DNA of 64,000 bases from Spongiibacter nanhainus (GTDB taxonomy: Bacteria; Pseudomonadota; Gammaproteobacteria; Pseudomonadales; Spongiibacteraceae), in NCBI RefSeq assembly GCF_016132545.1, contig NZ_CP066167.1, positions 2,073,001-2,137,000 of the forward strand, in the 5' to 3' direction. The stretch's first letter is position 1. Every line of letters starts with the position of its first letter. Positions 25,135-34,383 of the stretch are shown one piece after another. A program made the position numbers and the translations under genes. The notes below the pieces were generated by a model. That model did not search any database. It had not been told where the DNA came from and was given only the letters and a program-made list of their open reading frames with translations.

Positions 25135-26331
25135 ATGCCGCGAGTAAAGCTCACAAAAACCATCGTTGCCGGTGCCCAACCGGGAGAAACCGACATTGAA
25201 TTGAGGGATACCCTCGTACCCGGATTTTTCTGCAAAGTCACCCCAACTGGACGCAAGGTTTTCATGCTCCAGTATCGCACAAACAGTGGCAAGCGACGCA
25301 AGCCGTCACTTGGCCTGTTTGGCGAGCTGACTGTCGAACAGGCCCGCACCCTCGCTCAGGATTTGCTGGCGGATGTACGCCGGGGCAATGACCCTTCAGG
25401 CCAAAAAGCCAGGGATCGGCAAGCCCCGACGGTTAAAGATTTATGCAAACGCTTTATGGAAGATCACTGTATACCGCACAACAAACCACTTACCCAAAAG
25501 AAAAACCAGTACCATATCGATAAATATCTTCTCCCCTCTATGGGCACCTTGAAAGTCCACGAGGTAGAACGAGCCGATATTCTGGCTCTCATGAAGCGCC
25601 TGGAAAAAACACCCACCCAGGCTAACCGGATACTGGCTTGTGTTCGCAAAATGTTCAACCTGGCTGAACTGTGGGGGTACCGCCCGGATGGCACCAATCC
25701 TTGCCGCCACGTGACCAAGTTCCCAGAGAAAGGCAAAACTCGACTACTTACCGACAAGGAGATGATCCTCTTATTCAGGCAACTGGAGAAAACAGAAGAG
25801 GAGGAATTTGAACACCCTTCTCCGATTCTCGGCATTCGGCTCCAATTTGCCTTTGCCGCCAGAATGTCCGAAATCCTGGCGCTGCGATGGGAGTGGGTAG
25901 ACCTGGTCGGTCGCCGAGTAGTCTGGCCCGACAGCAAAACCGGTGACATGTCCAAACCTATCAGCTCGGAAGCCTACGAACTGCTCTCTGATGCCGCAAT
26001 CCACAGCAAATCGGAGTACGTCTGCCCTGCTCTGGAAGATCCCAACAAGCCGTTGACCCAAAACGCCTACTATGGCGCCTGGCGCCGCATACTGAAAAGG
26101 GCCGGCATCCCCCTTGTTGGCACACACGGCATCCGGCATCGCGCTGCCACCGACATCGCCAATTCCGGCATCCCGATCAAAGTGGGTATGGCACTGACCG
26201 CTCACAAAACCGTGACCATGTTCATGCGATACGTTCATGTCGAGGACGATCCGGTGCGGGAAGCAGCCGAACTGGTGGCAAATCGACGCCAGATTATCAC
26301 CAGGCTGAAATCAAATAAGGCGGAACCCTAA
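25135..26331 (+). CDS. int: P4-type tyrosine integrase
   Basis: A 398-residue site-specific recombinase. An N-terminal DUF4102-type arm-binding domain (LRDTLVPGFFCKVTPTGRKVFMLQYRT) is followed by a core-binding domain and the catalytic domain. Catalytic residues are R243 in AARMSEILALRW, H331-x-x-R334 in HGIRHRAA, H357 in TAHKTV and the nucleophile Y366 in MRYVHV. AGGAG lies 8 bases before the ATG at 25135. Integrases of this class use tRNA 3' ends, and a tRNA-Leu fragment lies just upstream, so this enzyme most likely inserted the island to its right. It appears intact. Confidence 0.93.
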   Translation: MPRVKLTKTIVAGAQPGETDIELRDTLVPGFFCKVTPTGRKVFMLQYRTNSGKRRKPSLGLFGELTVEQARTLAQDLLADVRRGNDPSGQKARDRQAPTVKDLCKRFMEDHCIPHNKPLTQKKNQYHIDKYLLPSMGTLKVHEVERADILALMKRLEKTPTQANRILACVRKMFNLAELWGYRPDGTNPCRHVTKFPEKGKTRLLTDKEMILLFRQLEKTEEEEFEHPSPILGIRLQFAFAARMSEILALRWEWVDLVGRRVVWPDSKTGDMSKPISSEAYELLSDAAIHSKSEYVCPALEDPNKPLTQNAYYGAWRRILKRAGIPLVGTHGIRHRAATDIANSGIPIKVGMALTAHKTVTMFMRYVHVEDDPVREAAELVANRRQIITRLKSNKAEP

Positions 26332-26663
26332 TGACCATTCTCCAAGAGTGGGGACAGACTGAACGCCAAACGGCTAAAAATACGTATTTTCTTTTATTAT
26401 CACCATCGTAGGAAGCCTACACCGTACTACGCAATATGGCCTGAAATGGCATAGTTTGGCGATCAAATTGCCCCAGATTTTCCCTAAGAAATCGGCCGGT
26501 AACTTGGGGCATATCTCAGCGTATGCAGTAGTACTTTGCTGGGGTTGGAAGGAACTCCCACAGACACGTTGGCTGACAACACCGTGACTCACAGGACTCC
26601 CATGGTACTATCCGGCCCACACAAACAGGTGCCGAGTCCGGGTATCATCGTGGAAGAAGCCAA
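26332..26663. other. 332-base intergenic region after the integrase
   Basis: I see no gene, RNA or clear repeat here. It must contain the promoter of the ACR3-like gene that starts at 26664, but no convincing -35/-10 pair stands out. Confidence 0.4.
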
Positions 26664-27620
26664 ATGCGTAACAGCCTAGAACAATATCAGGTCTGGTTTT
26701 ATCTGGTTGCCATCCTGGCCGGCATGGCCATCGGCTGGATGTCACCAGAGCAGACTCGTCATTGGGAAGCGCTGCTTTGGCCGGCCCTGGGTGTTCTCCT
26801 GTACACTACTTTCACTCAGGTACCACTGATACATCTCAGGTCGGCATTTCGTGATCGCCGCTTTCTGGCCGCTTTGCTGACGGGCAATTTTATCCTGATA
26901 CCGGTGGTCGTTGGTCTTCTGTTGTGGCTGTTACCGGATGATCCCGCTATTCGTCTCGGCGTACTGCTGGTACTGCTGGTGCCCTGTACGGACTGGTTTA
27001 TCAGTTTTACCCATCTCGGTGGTGGGGACGGTGCCAGGGCCATAGCGGCCGCGCCGATCCTTCTGCTGGTCCAGCTCATTTTGCTACCCATTTATATCTG
27101 GCTCTTCATGGGCAATATCGCCATTGAACTGGCGGTTGGCAGCCACTTGCTGCCGGCATTCTTCGGATTGATTGTCACCCCGCTGATCCTGGCCTGGATT
27201 ACCGAACGGTTGACGGAAAAGCACCCGCGCGCGCAAACACTGGTGGACTGGCTTGGGTGGCTGCCCGTGCCGTTGCTGGCACTGGTGGTGTTTCTGATTG
27301 CCGGCTCCCAGGTCAGCCTGGTGATCGACAATGGCGCCCTGCTGTGGTCGGCGCTTGTGGTTTTTGTACTTTATCTGGTTGCCGCCGCTACCATCGGCAA
27401 GGGGCTCAGTGAGCTATTCGGGTTCACGCCCACTATCGGCCGCACCCTCACCTTCAGCTTTGGTACCCGCAACTCCTTCGTCATGCTGCCGCTGGCGCTG
27501 TCACTGCCGGAGCCCTGGCGTGCCGCCATCGTTGTCATCGTCTTCCAATCCCTGGTCGAGTTGTTCGGCATGGTCGCATATCTGCGCTGGCTGCCGCGCC
27601 TGATCAGGAATGCCGACTGA
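26664..27620 (+). CDS. ACR3-like arsenite exporter (bile acid:Na+ symporter superfamily)
   Basis: A 318-residue inner-membrane protein with about ten transmembrane segments. The fourth-segment region LVPCTDWFISFTHLGGGD carries the conserved Pro-Cys pair that in ACR3 binds As(III), and LTFSFGTRNSFVMLPLALSLP matches the late family motif. ACR3 proteins export arsenite using the proton gradient. No arsC or arsR is adjacent, so this is an orphan exporter and other oxyanions or thiol compounds are possible. It ends 15 bases from merA, tail to tail. Confidence 0.78.
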   Translation: MRNSLEQYQVWFYLVAILAGMAIGWMSPEQTRHWEALLWPALGVLLYTTFTQVPLIHLRSAFRDRRFLAALLTGNFILIPVVVGLLLWLLPDDPAIRLGVLLVLLVPCTDWFISFTHLGGGDGARAIAAAPILLLVQLILLPIYIWLFMGNIAIELAVGSHLLPAFFGLIVTPLILAWITERLTEKHPRAQTLVDWLGWLPVPLLALVVFLIAGSQVSLVIDNGALLWSALVVFVLYLVAAATIGKGLSELFGFTPTIGRTLTFSFGTRNSFVMLPLALSLPEPWRAAIVVIVFQSLVELFGMVAYLRWLPRLIRNAD

Positions 27621-27635
27621 GCCGGGAACGCAGCC

Positions 27636-29051
<1,416 letters not shown>

Positions 29052-29078
29052 CTATCCGAAAATTATCCCACAAGCTCA

Positions 29079-29375
29079 TTACTTCTGATCCGTCGCGCTT
29101 TGTTTGAGGGTAGATGGATAACCGACGTTGGCCGTGGCCTCAATCAACGTTGTGGCGGAGGTTTGCGTGTCCTCGAAGGTGACCCTGGCTTCGCGCCGCT
29201 CGAAGCTGACATTGACGTCCCTGACACCTTCAACCCGGTTGAGTGCGGTCTTGACGGTGATCGGACAGGCGGCGCAGGTCATACCGGGCACATCCAGTGT
29301 GACGGTCTGCTCCGCACCCCAGAGGGGCAGACTGAACAGGGCAATCAGTGAACTTGCAAGCAAGAACTTTTTCAT
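29079..29375 (-). CDS. merP: Periplasmic mercury-binding protein MerP
   Basis: A 98-residue HMA-domain protein with a signal peptide (MKKFLLASSLIALFSLPLWGA) and the metal motif GMTCAAC. It scavenges Hg(II) in the periplasm and passes it to MerT. The mature part ends in a short charged tail (TLKQSATDQK). I start at the ATG at 29375, giving a normal signal peptide; the longer frame to 29408 adds eleven unlikely residues. It lies 10 bases after merT and 36 before merA. Confidence 0.93.
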   Translation of the reverse strand: MKKFLLASSLIALFSLPLWGAEQTVTLDVPGMTCAACPITVKTALNRVEGVRDVNVSFERREARVTFEDTQTSATTLIEATANVGYPSTLKQSATDQK

Positions 29376-29385
29376 TTCTGGTCTC

Positions 29386-29736
29386 TCAATAAAACAGGGG
29401 TAGGACATAGGGGAACACCGCGGCGATGACGATCAGCAACGCTACGAACCAGAAGGCGGCTTTGTAAGCGCCATGCACCCTGGGTGCAGCGCATACATCG
29501 CCGGGTTCACAAGCCCTGGTCGGCCGGTATATCTGGCGCCAGGCCAACACCATGGCCACCAGGGAAGCACCCAGAAACCAGGGACGATAGGGTTCCAATG
29601 CGGTTAAATTACCGATCCAGGCGCCGGAAAAACCCAGCACCACCAACACCAACGGTCCCAGGCAACAGGCAGAGGCCAGCAAGGCTGCGACACCCCCGGC
29701 AAGCAACGAACCGCGTCCCGTTTTGAATTCAGGCAT
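29386..29736 (-). CDS. merT: Mercuric ion transporter MerT
   Basis: A 116-residue inner-membrane protein with three hydrophobic segments. The vicinal cysteine pair in the first segment (SACCLGPLV) and a second pair in the cytoplasmic loop (RACEPGDVCAA) are the mercury-relay residues of MerT. AGGAGG lies 8 bases before the ATG at 29736. The longer in-frame reading to 29883 runs through the mer promoter and into merR and can be rejected. First gene of the structural operon. Confidence 0.93.
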   Translation of the reverse strand: MPEFKTGRGSLLAGGVAALLASACCLGPLVLVVLGFSGAWIGNLTALEPYRPWFLGASLVAMVLAWRQIYRPTRACEPGDVCAAPRVHGAYKAAFWFVALLIVIAAVFPYVLPLFY

Positions 29737-29773
29737 GGGCAAACCTCCTGTTGTTTCATTCACCACTGTGGCA

Positions 29774-29804
29774 AGCTTATCTCCGTAGTCGACTACGGAG
29801 TCAA
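29774..29804 (-). promoter_or_regulatory. mer promoter and MerR operator
   Basis: On the minus strand TTGACT (29804-29799) and TAAGCT (29779-29774) are 19 bases apart, the over-long spacer of MerR-activated promoters. Inside lies the perfect dyad CTCCGTAGTCGACTACGGAG (29781-29800), very close to the Tn501/Tn21 mer operator. It drives merTPA and lies directly in front of the divergent merR, which it should also repress. Confidence 0.93.
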
Positions 29805-29809
29805 GCATC

Positions 29810-30238
29810 GTGTCCGGTTCCAAATCCACATCCATGACCATCGGCAGTCTGGCCAAGGCCGCAGAGATAAACGTCGAAACCATTCGCTACTACCAGCGGC
29901 TGGGGCTGATGACAGAGCCTGAGAAGCCCTTAGGCGGGATTCGCCGCTACGACGAGGACGCGCTGGCAAGGCTTCGATTCATCCGCAGGGCGCGATGGCT
30001 GGGATTCAGTCTGGAGGAGATCGGAGAACTGCTGAAACTCGAAGACGGCACCCATTGCGACGAGGCCAAAGCACTGGGCGAGCGCAAGCTGGGCAACGTG
30101 CGAGACAAGATCCGCAGTCTTCAGCAAATTGAAGGCGTGCTCGACCAACTCGTCGAGGAGTGCTGCACCCAGAAGGACAGTGTCACCTGCCCGCTGATCG
30201 CATCCCTCCACGAGGGGTTTGAAACAGTTGCTCAATGA
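29810..30238 (+). CDS. merR: Mercury-responsive regulator MerR
   Basis: A 142-residue MerR. The winged-helix part reads MTIGSLAKAAEINVETIRYYQRLGLM, then a dimer helix. The three Hg(II) ligands of MerR are recognisable: the Cys in DGTHCDEA, one in EECCTQKD and one in VTCPLIASLHEGF. It bends the 19-bp spacer promoter of merTPA on Hg(II) binding. The start may be the GTG at 29810 or the ATG at 29834; the latter fits the first family residues but the former agrees with usual N-terminal length. Confidence 0.94.
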   Translation: MSGSKSTSMTIGSLAKAAEINVETIRYYQRLGLMTEPEKPLGGIRRYDEDALARLRFIRRARWLGFSLEEIGELLKLEDGTHCDEAKALGERKLGNVRDKIRSLQQIEGVLDQLVEECCTQKDSVTCPLIASLHEGFETVAQ

Positions 30239-30391
30239 TGGAGATGCCGGGCAATCGATTACCAAAACTACTGGAATGGGATGTGCCAAGTCCAAAGACA
30301 GTAAAAAATGCGCTAGCCACCCAGTAAACGGCGCAAGTATATTTGGCCTGGGCGATTCAGCTCATCAGACTCTATGCCCGTAGCAGTTCAC

Positions 30392-31474
30392 TCAAATTCT
30401 GGGAGGAACGCTGATCCTATTGATCCTATGGCGGTCCATCCAGAACTTCACAACCACAAGGCTCCCCAGCATCGTCAATACCAACCCTACCAGAGTCATT
30501 ATTAATTGATAAACGATGCCGCCGACCTTGGCGGCGTGGACCGGGTAGACGAGATTATTCACCCGGACCCCCAGGGGCATTGTAAGCGCGTCCTTCGACT
30601 CGATGAGATCGCCGGTCTGCGGATCAAACCAGAGTAGCGTCCGTCCATTGGGCAGCCACTCTTCCGGCTGCTTCATTCTCAGCCCTACGAGATCACCGGT
30701 AGCCTGCGGTATCGAAATCAGGCGTAGGCTCGCGTCTGGAAACGCTTGTTGTGCCCGGGTGATAATGTTTGCCCAGTCAATGTCTGCGAAATCACTCCCG
30801 GAAACAGCTGGAGGCGCGACGGCGGCCTGCATTTCGTCAACGGAAGAAAACGGCGACAACACCCACAGCGCCACCGGGCGCCAGGCCATCATCAGGCCCG
30901 TGAGCATTACCACTATCAGTAACGGAGCAAACAGCGCGCCAAGGTTGCGGTGGTGTCTGGCCAGATCCCGCCGGGAAAACGACGTTGGCCACAGGCGCCA
31001 GGAAAAGTGCCGCCGGGTTCGCCACCAAAGGAAAAGTCCGCTCAAGGTAAAGAACAGGCCCAATAACGCCAGCAACCCACCGAGGGTTGTTCCGTTGGGC
31101 CCCAGCAAAAGATCGTGGTGTAAATCAAACAGCCACAACTCCAGTCGCTCCAGTCGGGATGCCCAGTGGGTTATGACATTGCCCAGGTTATCACTGTAAA
31201 AGCCGGTATGCCGTCCGGTGGAAACCAGATTGACAGCAAGCTCAGGACTGGAAAACACTATGTAGTTGGCTTCTCCGTTGCTCTCCTGCAGTGCCCGTTT
31301 AACGATACGGGTGAGGCTCTCCACTCCCCTCGCAGGAATCCCGGCTTCATCTGTCAGAGTCCAGCGCAACCACTGGTTTTTCCAAACCAGTAGTGCGCCG
31401 GAAAGCCCGAAGAGGGAGAGAGCCAGCCCGAATACAGCTCCAACCCATCGATGAAGGGTCAGCAACGTTCTCAC
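30392..31474 (-). CDS. PepSY-domain membrane protein (iron-siderophore reductase-like)
   Basis: A 360-residue inner-membrane protein of the PepSY-associated TM family. It opens with LLTLHRWVGAVFGLALSLFGLSGALLVW, has the LFDLHHDLLLGPNG loop, and carries paired histidines (HHRNLG, HAAKVGG) in membrane segments that likely bind heme. Homologues next to TonB receptors transfer electrons to release iron from siderophores in the periplasm. Its GTG start immediately follows the stop of the TonB receptor (TAAGTG), so the two are coupled and share its probable Fur control. Confidence 0.83.
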   Translation of the reverse strand: MRTLLTLHRWVGAVFGLALSLFGLSGALLVWKNQWLRWTLTDEAGIPARGVESLTRIVKRALQESNGEANYIVFSSPELAVNLVSTGRHTGFYSDNLGNVITHWASRLERLELWLFDLHHDLLLGPNGTTLGGLLALLGLFFTLSGLFLWWRTRRHFSWRLWPTSFSRRDLARHHRNLGALFAPLLIVVMLTGLMMAWRPVALWVLSPFSSVDEMQAAVAPPAVSGSDFADIDWANIITRAQQAFPDASLRLISIPQATGDLVGLRMKQPEEWLPNGRTLLWFDPQTGDLIESKDALTMPLGVRVNNLVYPVHAAKVGGIVYQLIMTLVGLVLTMLGSLVVVKFWMDRHRINRISVPPRI

Positions 31475-33589
31475 TTAGAATGTTTTCTGCCACCCCAGAC
31501 TGACGGCCCGCCCACGGCCGGCGAAATAGGTGCTGTTATTCACGTAGGTCAGGGTTTGCGAATAGTAGGTGATGTAATCCTCGTCGAGGAGGTTTTCGAT
31601 GCCGAGGGTAAAGTTCCCCAGGCTTGCATCCCGGTATGAAACTACTGCATCCACTACGCTGTAACCGTCGAAATCGTGCTGAGGCAGGCCGCCGTCGAAA
31701 TCCCGATCCAACAGTTTTGAGTATTGCAAACGGCCGTGCCAGTTGGCAGCGAGGGGGGCTTCAACATAGATATTGATACGATCCGGCGCGATATTGCGGC
31801 CATCCAGATCCTTGTCCACTGAACCGTCGCCGTCGCTGTCGAAACGGCCTTCCAACTTGCTGTAGGCGATTCCAGTGCTGACGCCTGAGTCGAAGTGGTA
31901 AGCGGCTGATACTTCGAGTCCCTCAATTTCGGTTTTTTGCCGGGTGATTTGACCGACACCGTCTACCACCAGGATGCGAGACCCCAGGTCTGAATCCGAC
32001 CAGAAATAACTGGCCGCTATGTCCAACCCACCCCGGCGGTAATTGATGCCGGTTTCCAGGTTGTCAGCCACGACGGGTTGTAGGTCGACCAGTTCGTCAA
32101 TGGTTTGCCCCGGGATATTTACACCCCGTAGGATCAACCCGGCGTCGGGCATGGTAAAACCTTCCGCGTAGGAGACAAAAACCGTCAGGTCTTCCGTCAC
32201 GTCGAAAACGATGCCGGCATTGCCTAGCAGCTCTTCGAAGCTCGGCTCTCCGCCCTCAACAAACGTGTTGTTGGCCCCAGCGACGGTGGTGAAATCCGGT
32301 ACTTCCAGTTCAACATTTTCGAAGCGACCACCGAATGACAGACGCAGGCGGTCGTCCACCAGGCGCTGCTCCAGCTGCACAAAGGGCGCCCAACCCTTGT
32401 AGATCATTTCCGGCACCCACAAACGGTCCGTTTGAGCCAGTTCCTGATAGGTCTTGTCGCGCAGATAATCGACACCCGCCGCCACTTGGAGCCCATCCCA
32501 GAAGGTGTTGTCGCGAACAAAGGTCAGCTTGGTGCCGTATTTCTCCGAACTGAGGGCGGACTGATCGAACAGAGTCCCCGCCAGAGCGATGGCCGGGTCC
32601 TGGAACGCGGGGAACGTGCCGCCGCCGTACAGGGCGTAGAAGTCATAGTAGAAACCCTGCAGGGTCAACTCTCCACCCAGCAGATTGCTGTGGCTGTAGG
32701 CTACAGACAGGTTCAGGGCCTCGTTGTAGGTGGGATCACCCTCACCCTTTCCGCTCTCGGAAGTCGCTGGAATACCGGCAAGTGCATTTCCATCAACCAC
32801 GCGGTAGTCGCCGTCACCGTCCAGGTCAAAATAATTGCCTGTCATTTCAATGCGCTGGTATTCGTCCAGATCCAGGCCGGCCTTGGTAAAAATGTTCCAG
32901 GTTCGGCTATCCATAGTGTCACCCTGGATAGGGTCGACCGCTATGGGGTCACCATTGCCGTCGTAGTACAGGTCCTGGACATCGCGAGCCACACCAAAAA
33001 CCACATCCATATTGTCGAACTTCTTGCCCAATAACCCGGATAGTTTGTAATGAAAGCCATCGCCTTCGAAGTTATCACTGGTCAGTCTCGTTGCTACCTT
33101 TTGAAGCAAATCACCACTTTCCGGCGCATCAACGGTCACGTAATTGATGACACCGCCGGTGGCGCCCACCCCCTGAATGGCATTGGCGCCGTAAATGACT
33201 TCGACGCGGTCGATAAAGGCAGGATCAATCGTAAAACCACTGCGCTCGCCGTTGCGCAGCGGTGTTGACTGCGGGATACCGTCGGCCATGTAAAGGGGTG
33301 TTCTGCCCCGCAACGTCACGCCATTACTGGTCATTTTCTGGTGTGCGGGCGTCAGGCTCGGGACAGCAAAGCTAAGCCCGTCAAGCAGGCTGGTGCTGGT
33401 GGCCAGCTGTGCCTCCAGGGCTTCCCGGTCAATCACTTTTACCGTGTTGGGTATGGCCGTAATGGGCTTATTGGTTCTGCTGGCGGATACGATCACTTCT
33501 TCCACTTTATTGACGTCGGCAAATACGCCGCTCGCAGCCAGTGTGTTGCATGCCGTAACAATATAGGCGGCAGGTTTTCTCCAATTCAT
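31475..33589 (-). CDS. TonB-dependent siderophore receptor
   Basis: A 704-residue outer-membrane receptor. After a signal peptide of about 24 residues come a TonB box (EEVIVSA), the plug domain (KVIDREALEAQL... GVTLRGRTPLYMADGIPQ ... VEVIYGANAIQGVGATGGVINYVT) and a 22-stranded barrel that ends in GRGRAVSLGWQKTF with terminal Phe. It imports an iron chelate using TonB energy; the ligand cannot be told from sequence. A long palindrome 80-130 bases upstream is a probable Fur site, and a PepSY reductase follows directly. It is the only clear iron-uptake unit in an otherwise efflux-dominated island. Confidence 0.88.
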   Translation of the reverse strand: MNWRKPAAYIVTACNTLAASGVFADVNKVEEVIVSASRTNKPITAIPNTVKVIDREALEAQLATSTSLLDGLSFAVPSLTPAHQKMTSNGVTLRGRTPLYMADGIPQSTPLRNGERSGFTIDPAFIDRVEVIYGANAIQGVGATGGVINYVTVDAPESGDLLQKVATRLTSDNFEGDGFHYKLSGLLGKKFDNMDVVFGVARDVQDLYYDGNGDPIAVDPIQGDTMDSRTWNIFTKAGLDLDEYQRIEMTGNYFDLDGDGDYRVVDGNALAGIPATSESGKGEGDPTYNEALNLSVAYSHSNLLGGELTLQGFYYDFYALYGGGTFPAFQDPAIALAGTLFDQSALSSEKYGTKLTFVRDNTFWDGLQVAAGVDYLRDKTYQELAQTDRLWVPEMIYKGWAPFVQLEQRLVDDRLRLSFGGRFENVELEVPDFTTVAGANNTFVEGGEPSFEELLGNAGIVFDVTEDLTVFVSYAEGFTMPDAGLILRGVNIPGQTIDELVDLQPVVADNLETGINYRRGGLDIAASYFWSDSDLGSRILVVDGVGQITRQKTEIEGLEVSAAYHFDSGVSTGIAYSKLEGRFDSDGDGSVDKDLDGRNIAPDRINIYVEAPLAANWHGRLQYSKLLDRDFDGGLPQHDFDGYSVVDAVVSYRDASLGNFTLGIENLLDEDYITYYSQTLTYVNNSTYFAGRGRAVSLGWQKTF

Positions 33590-33667
33590 GCGTGTTCCTG
33601 TTTTCTAAAGTCAGAATGTTTTGAGTCGACAGCCCGGGGAGTGACCGGGACGGATCGGCGCCATTAT

Positions 33668-33716
33668 AAATGATATTAATTCTTATTTGCAATATGAATA
33701 AGAATTAATATCATTT
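33668..33716. promoter_or_regulatory. Probable Fur operator, 20-bp perfect inverted repeat
   Basis: AAATGATATTAATTCTTATT at 33668-33687 is repeated exactly as its reverse complement at 33697-33716, with 9 bases between. The arms contain overlapping AT-rich hexamers like those of Fur boxes (TGATATTAATTCTTAT), and the site lies 79-127 bases upstream of the TonB receptor. The remainder of the 387-base gap holds a promoter for the next plus-strand genes and otherwise nothing I can name. Confidence 0.75.
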
Positions 33717-33912
33717 GATCAGATGACTTTTCGGATAAAGGGAATAGAGTGGAATGGGAAATAGAAGTGCGAATTTGAGGTTGCAGAAGCACAAGGTGAT
33801 ACTTAACAGATCAGCTGCTAAAAGCAGCTTAACCCTCTACTTATCGGGCCCGTTATAAGTGGGGAGATTACCGCTAGATTTGTCTCAGATGTATTGAATC
33901 TGCACGACTAAG

Positions 33913-33940
33913 TTGACCGAACCTTGACTTATGGTAGACT
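33913..33940 (+). promoter_or_regulatory. Possible sigma-70 promoter of the czc operon
   Basis: TTGACC (33913-33918) and TAGACT (33935-33940) with a 16-base spacer lie about 37 bases before the His/Cys-rich gene that opens the czcCBA operon. A second TTGACT overlaps at 33924, so the exact -35 is uncertain. Confidence 0.45.
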
Positions 33941-33976
33941 TCGGCTCTCTTCACACAGGGGTCACTTGATAACCGA

Positions 33977-34321
33977 ATGGCAAAAAACTGGACGCTAATA
34001 CTGTTTGCGGTATTGATGGTAGTGCAGTCACTATCCATCGCCGCTGATGTATCGCCCATCCATTCGGATCACCAACCCCATGAGTTGGCGGATATGTCCG
34101 GGGGAGACGGTTCAACCCAAGCGACAGACCCGTCACCGGGATCAGACCACAACACACCGCTCGGCCATTGCCACTCATGCCATTGCCATGGCTCTCATAT
34201 GCTGCTGTCCATGCAGCTGCCCACGCTGCCGACTGCCTCCTCCAACCAGGTCACACTACGCTATATCGTCGACCACCCGTCTCCCCTCATCGCTGCGATA
34301 CTTCGACCGCCCATAGCCTAA
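33977..34321 (+). CDS. Secreted His/Cys-rich protein preceding czcCBA
   Basis: A 114-residue protein with a signal peptide (MAKNWTLILFAVLMVVQSLSIAADV), a histidine/aspartate-rich middle and the dense cluster HCHSCHCHGSH at about residues 63-73. It is probably a periplasmic metal-binding protein. Similar small proteins are often annotated as hypothetical at the head of czcCBA operons. It lies 62 bases upstream of the CzcC-like gene, same strand. No known family name can be given with certainty. Confidence 0.7.
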   Translation: MAKNWTLILFAVLMVVQSLSIAADVSPIHSDHQPHELADMSGGDGSTQATDPSPGSDHNTPLGHCHSCHCHGSHMLLSMQLPTLPTASSNQVTLRYIVDHPSPLIAAILRPPIA

Positions 34322-34383
34322 CCTCACTTTCCGGTCCTCGACCGGCGCCAGGATTTTTCAAAAATCTTTACGTGAGGTAATTC

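Noticed and set aside
29737-29883. 49-residue N-terminal extension of MerT
   Set aside because: It would be encoded by the mer promoter/operator and the start of merR; AGGAGG marks the ATG at 29736.
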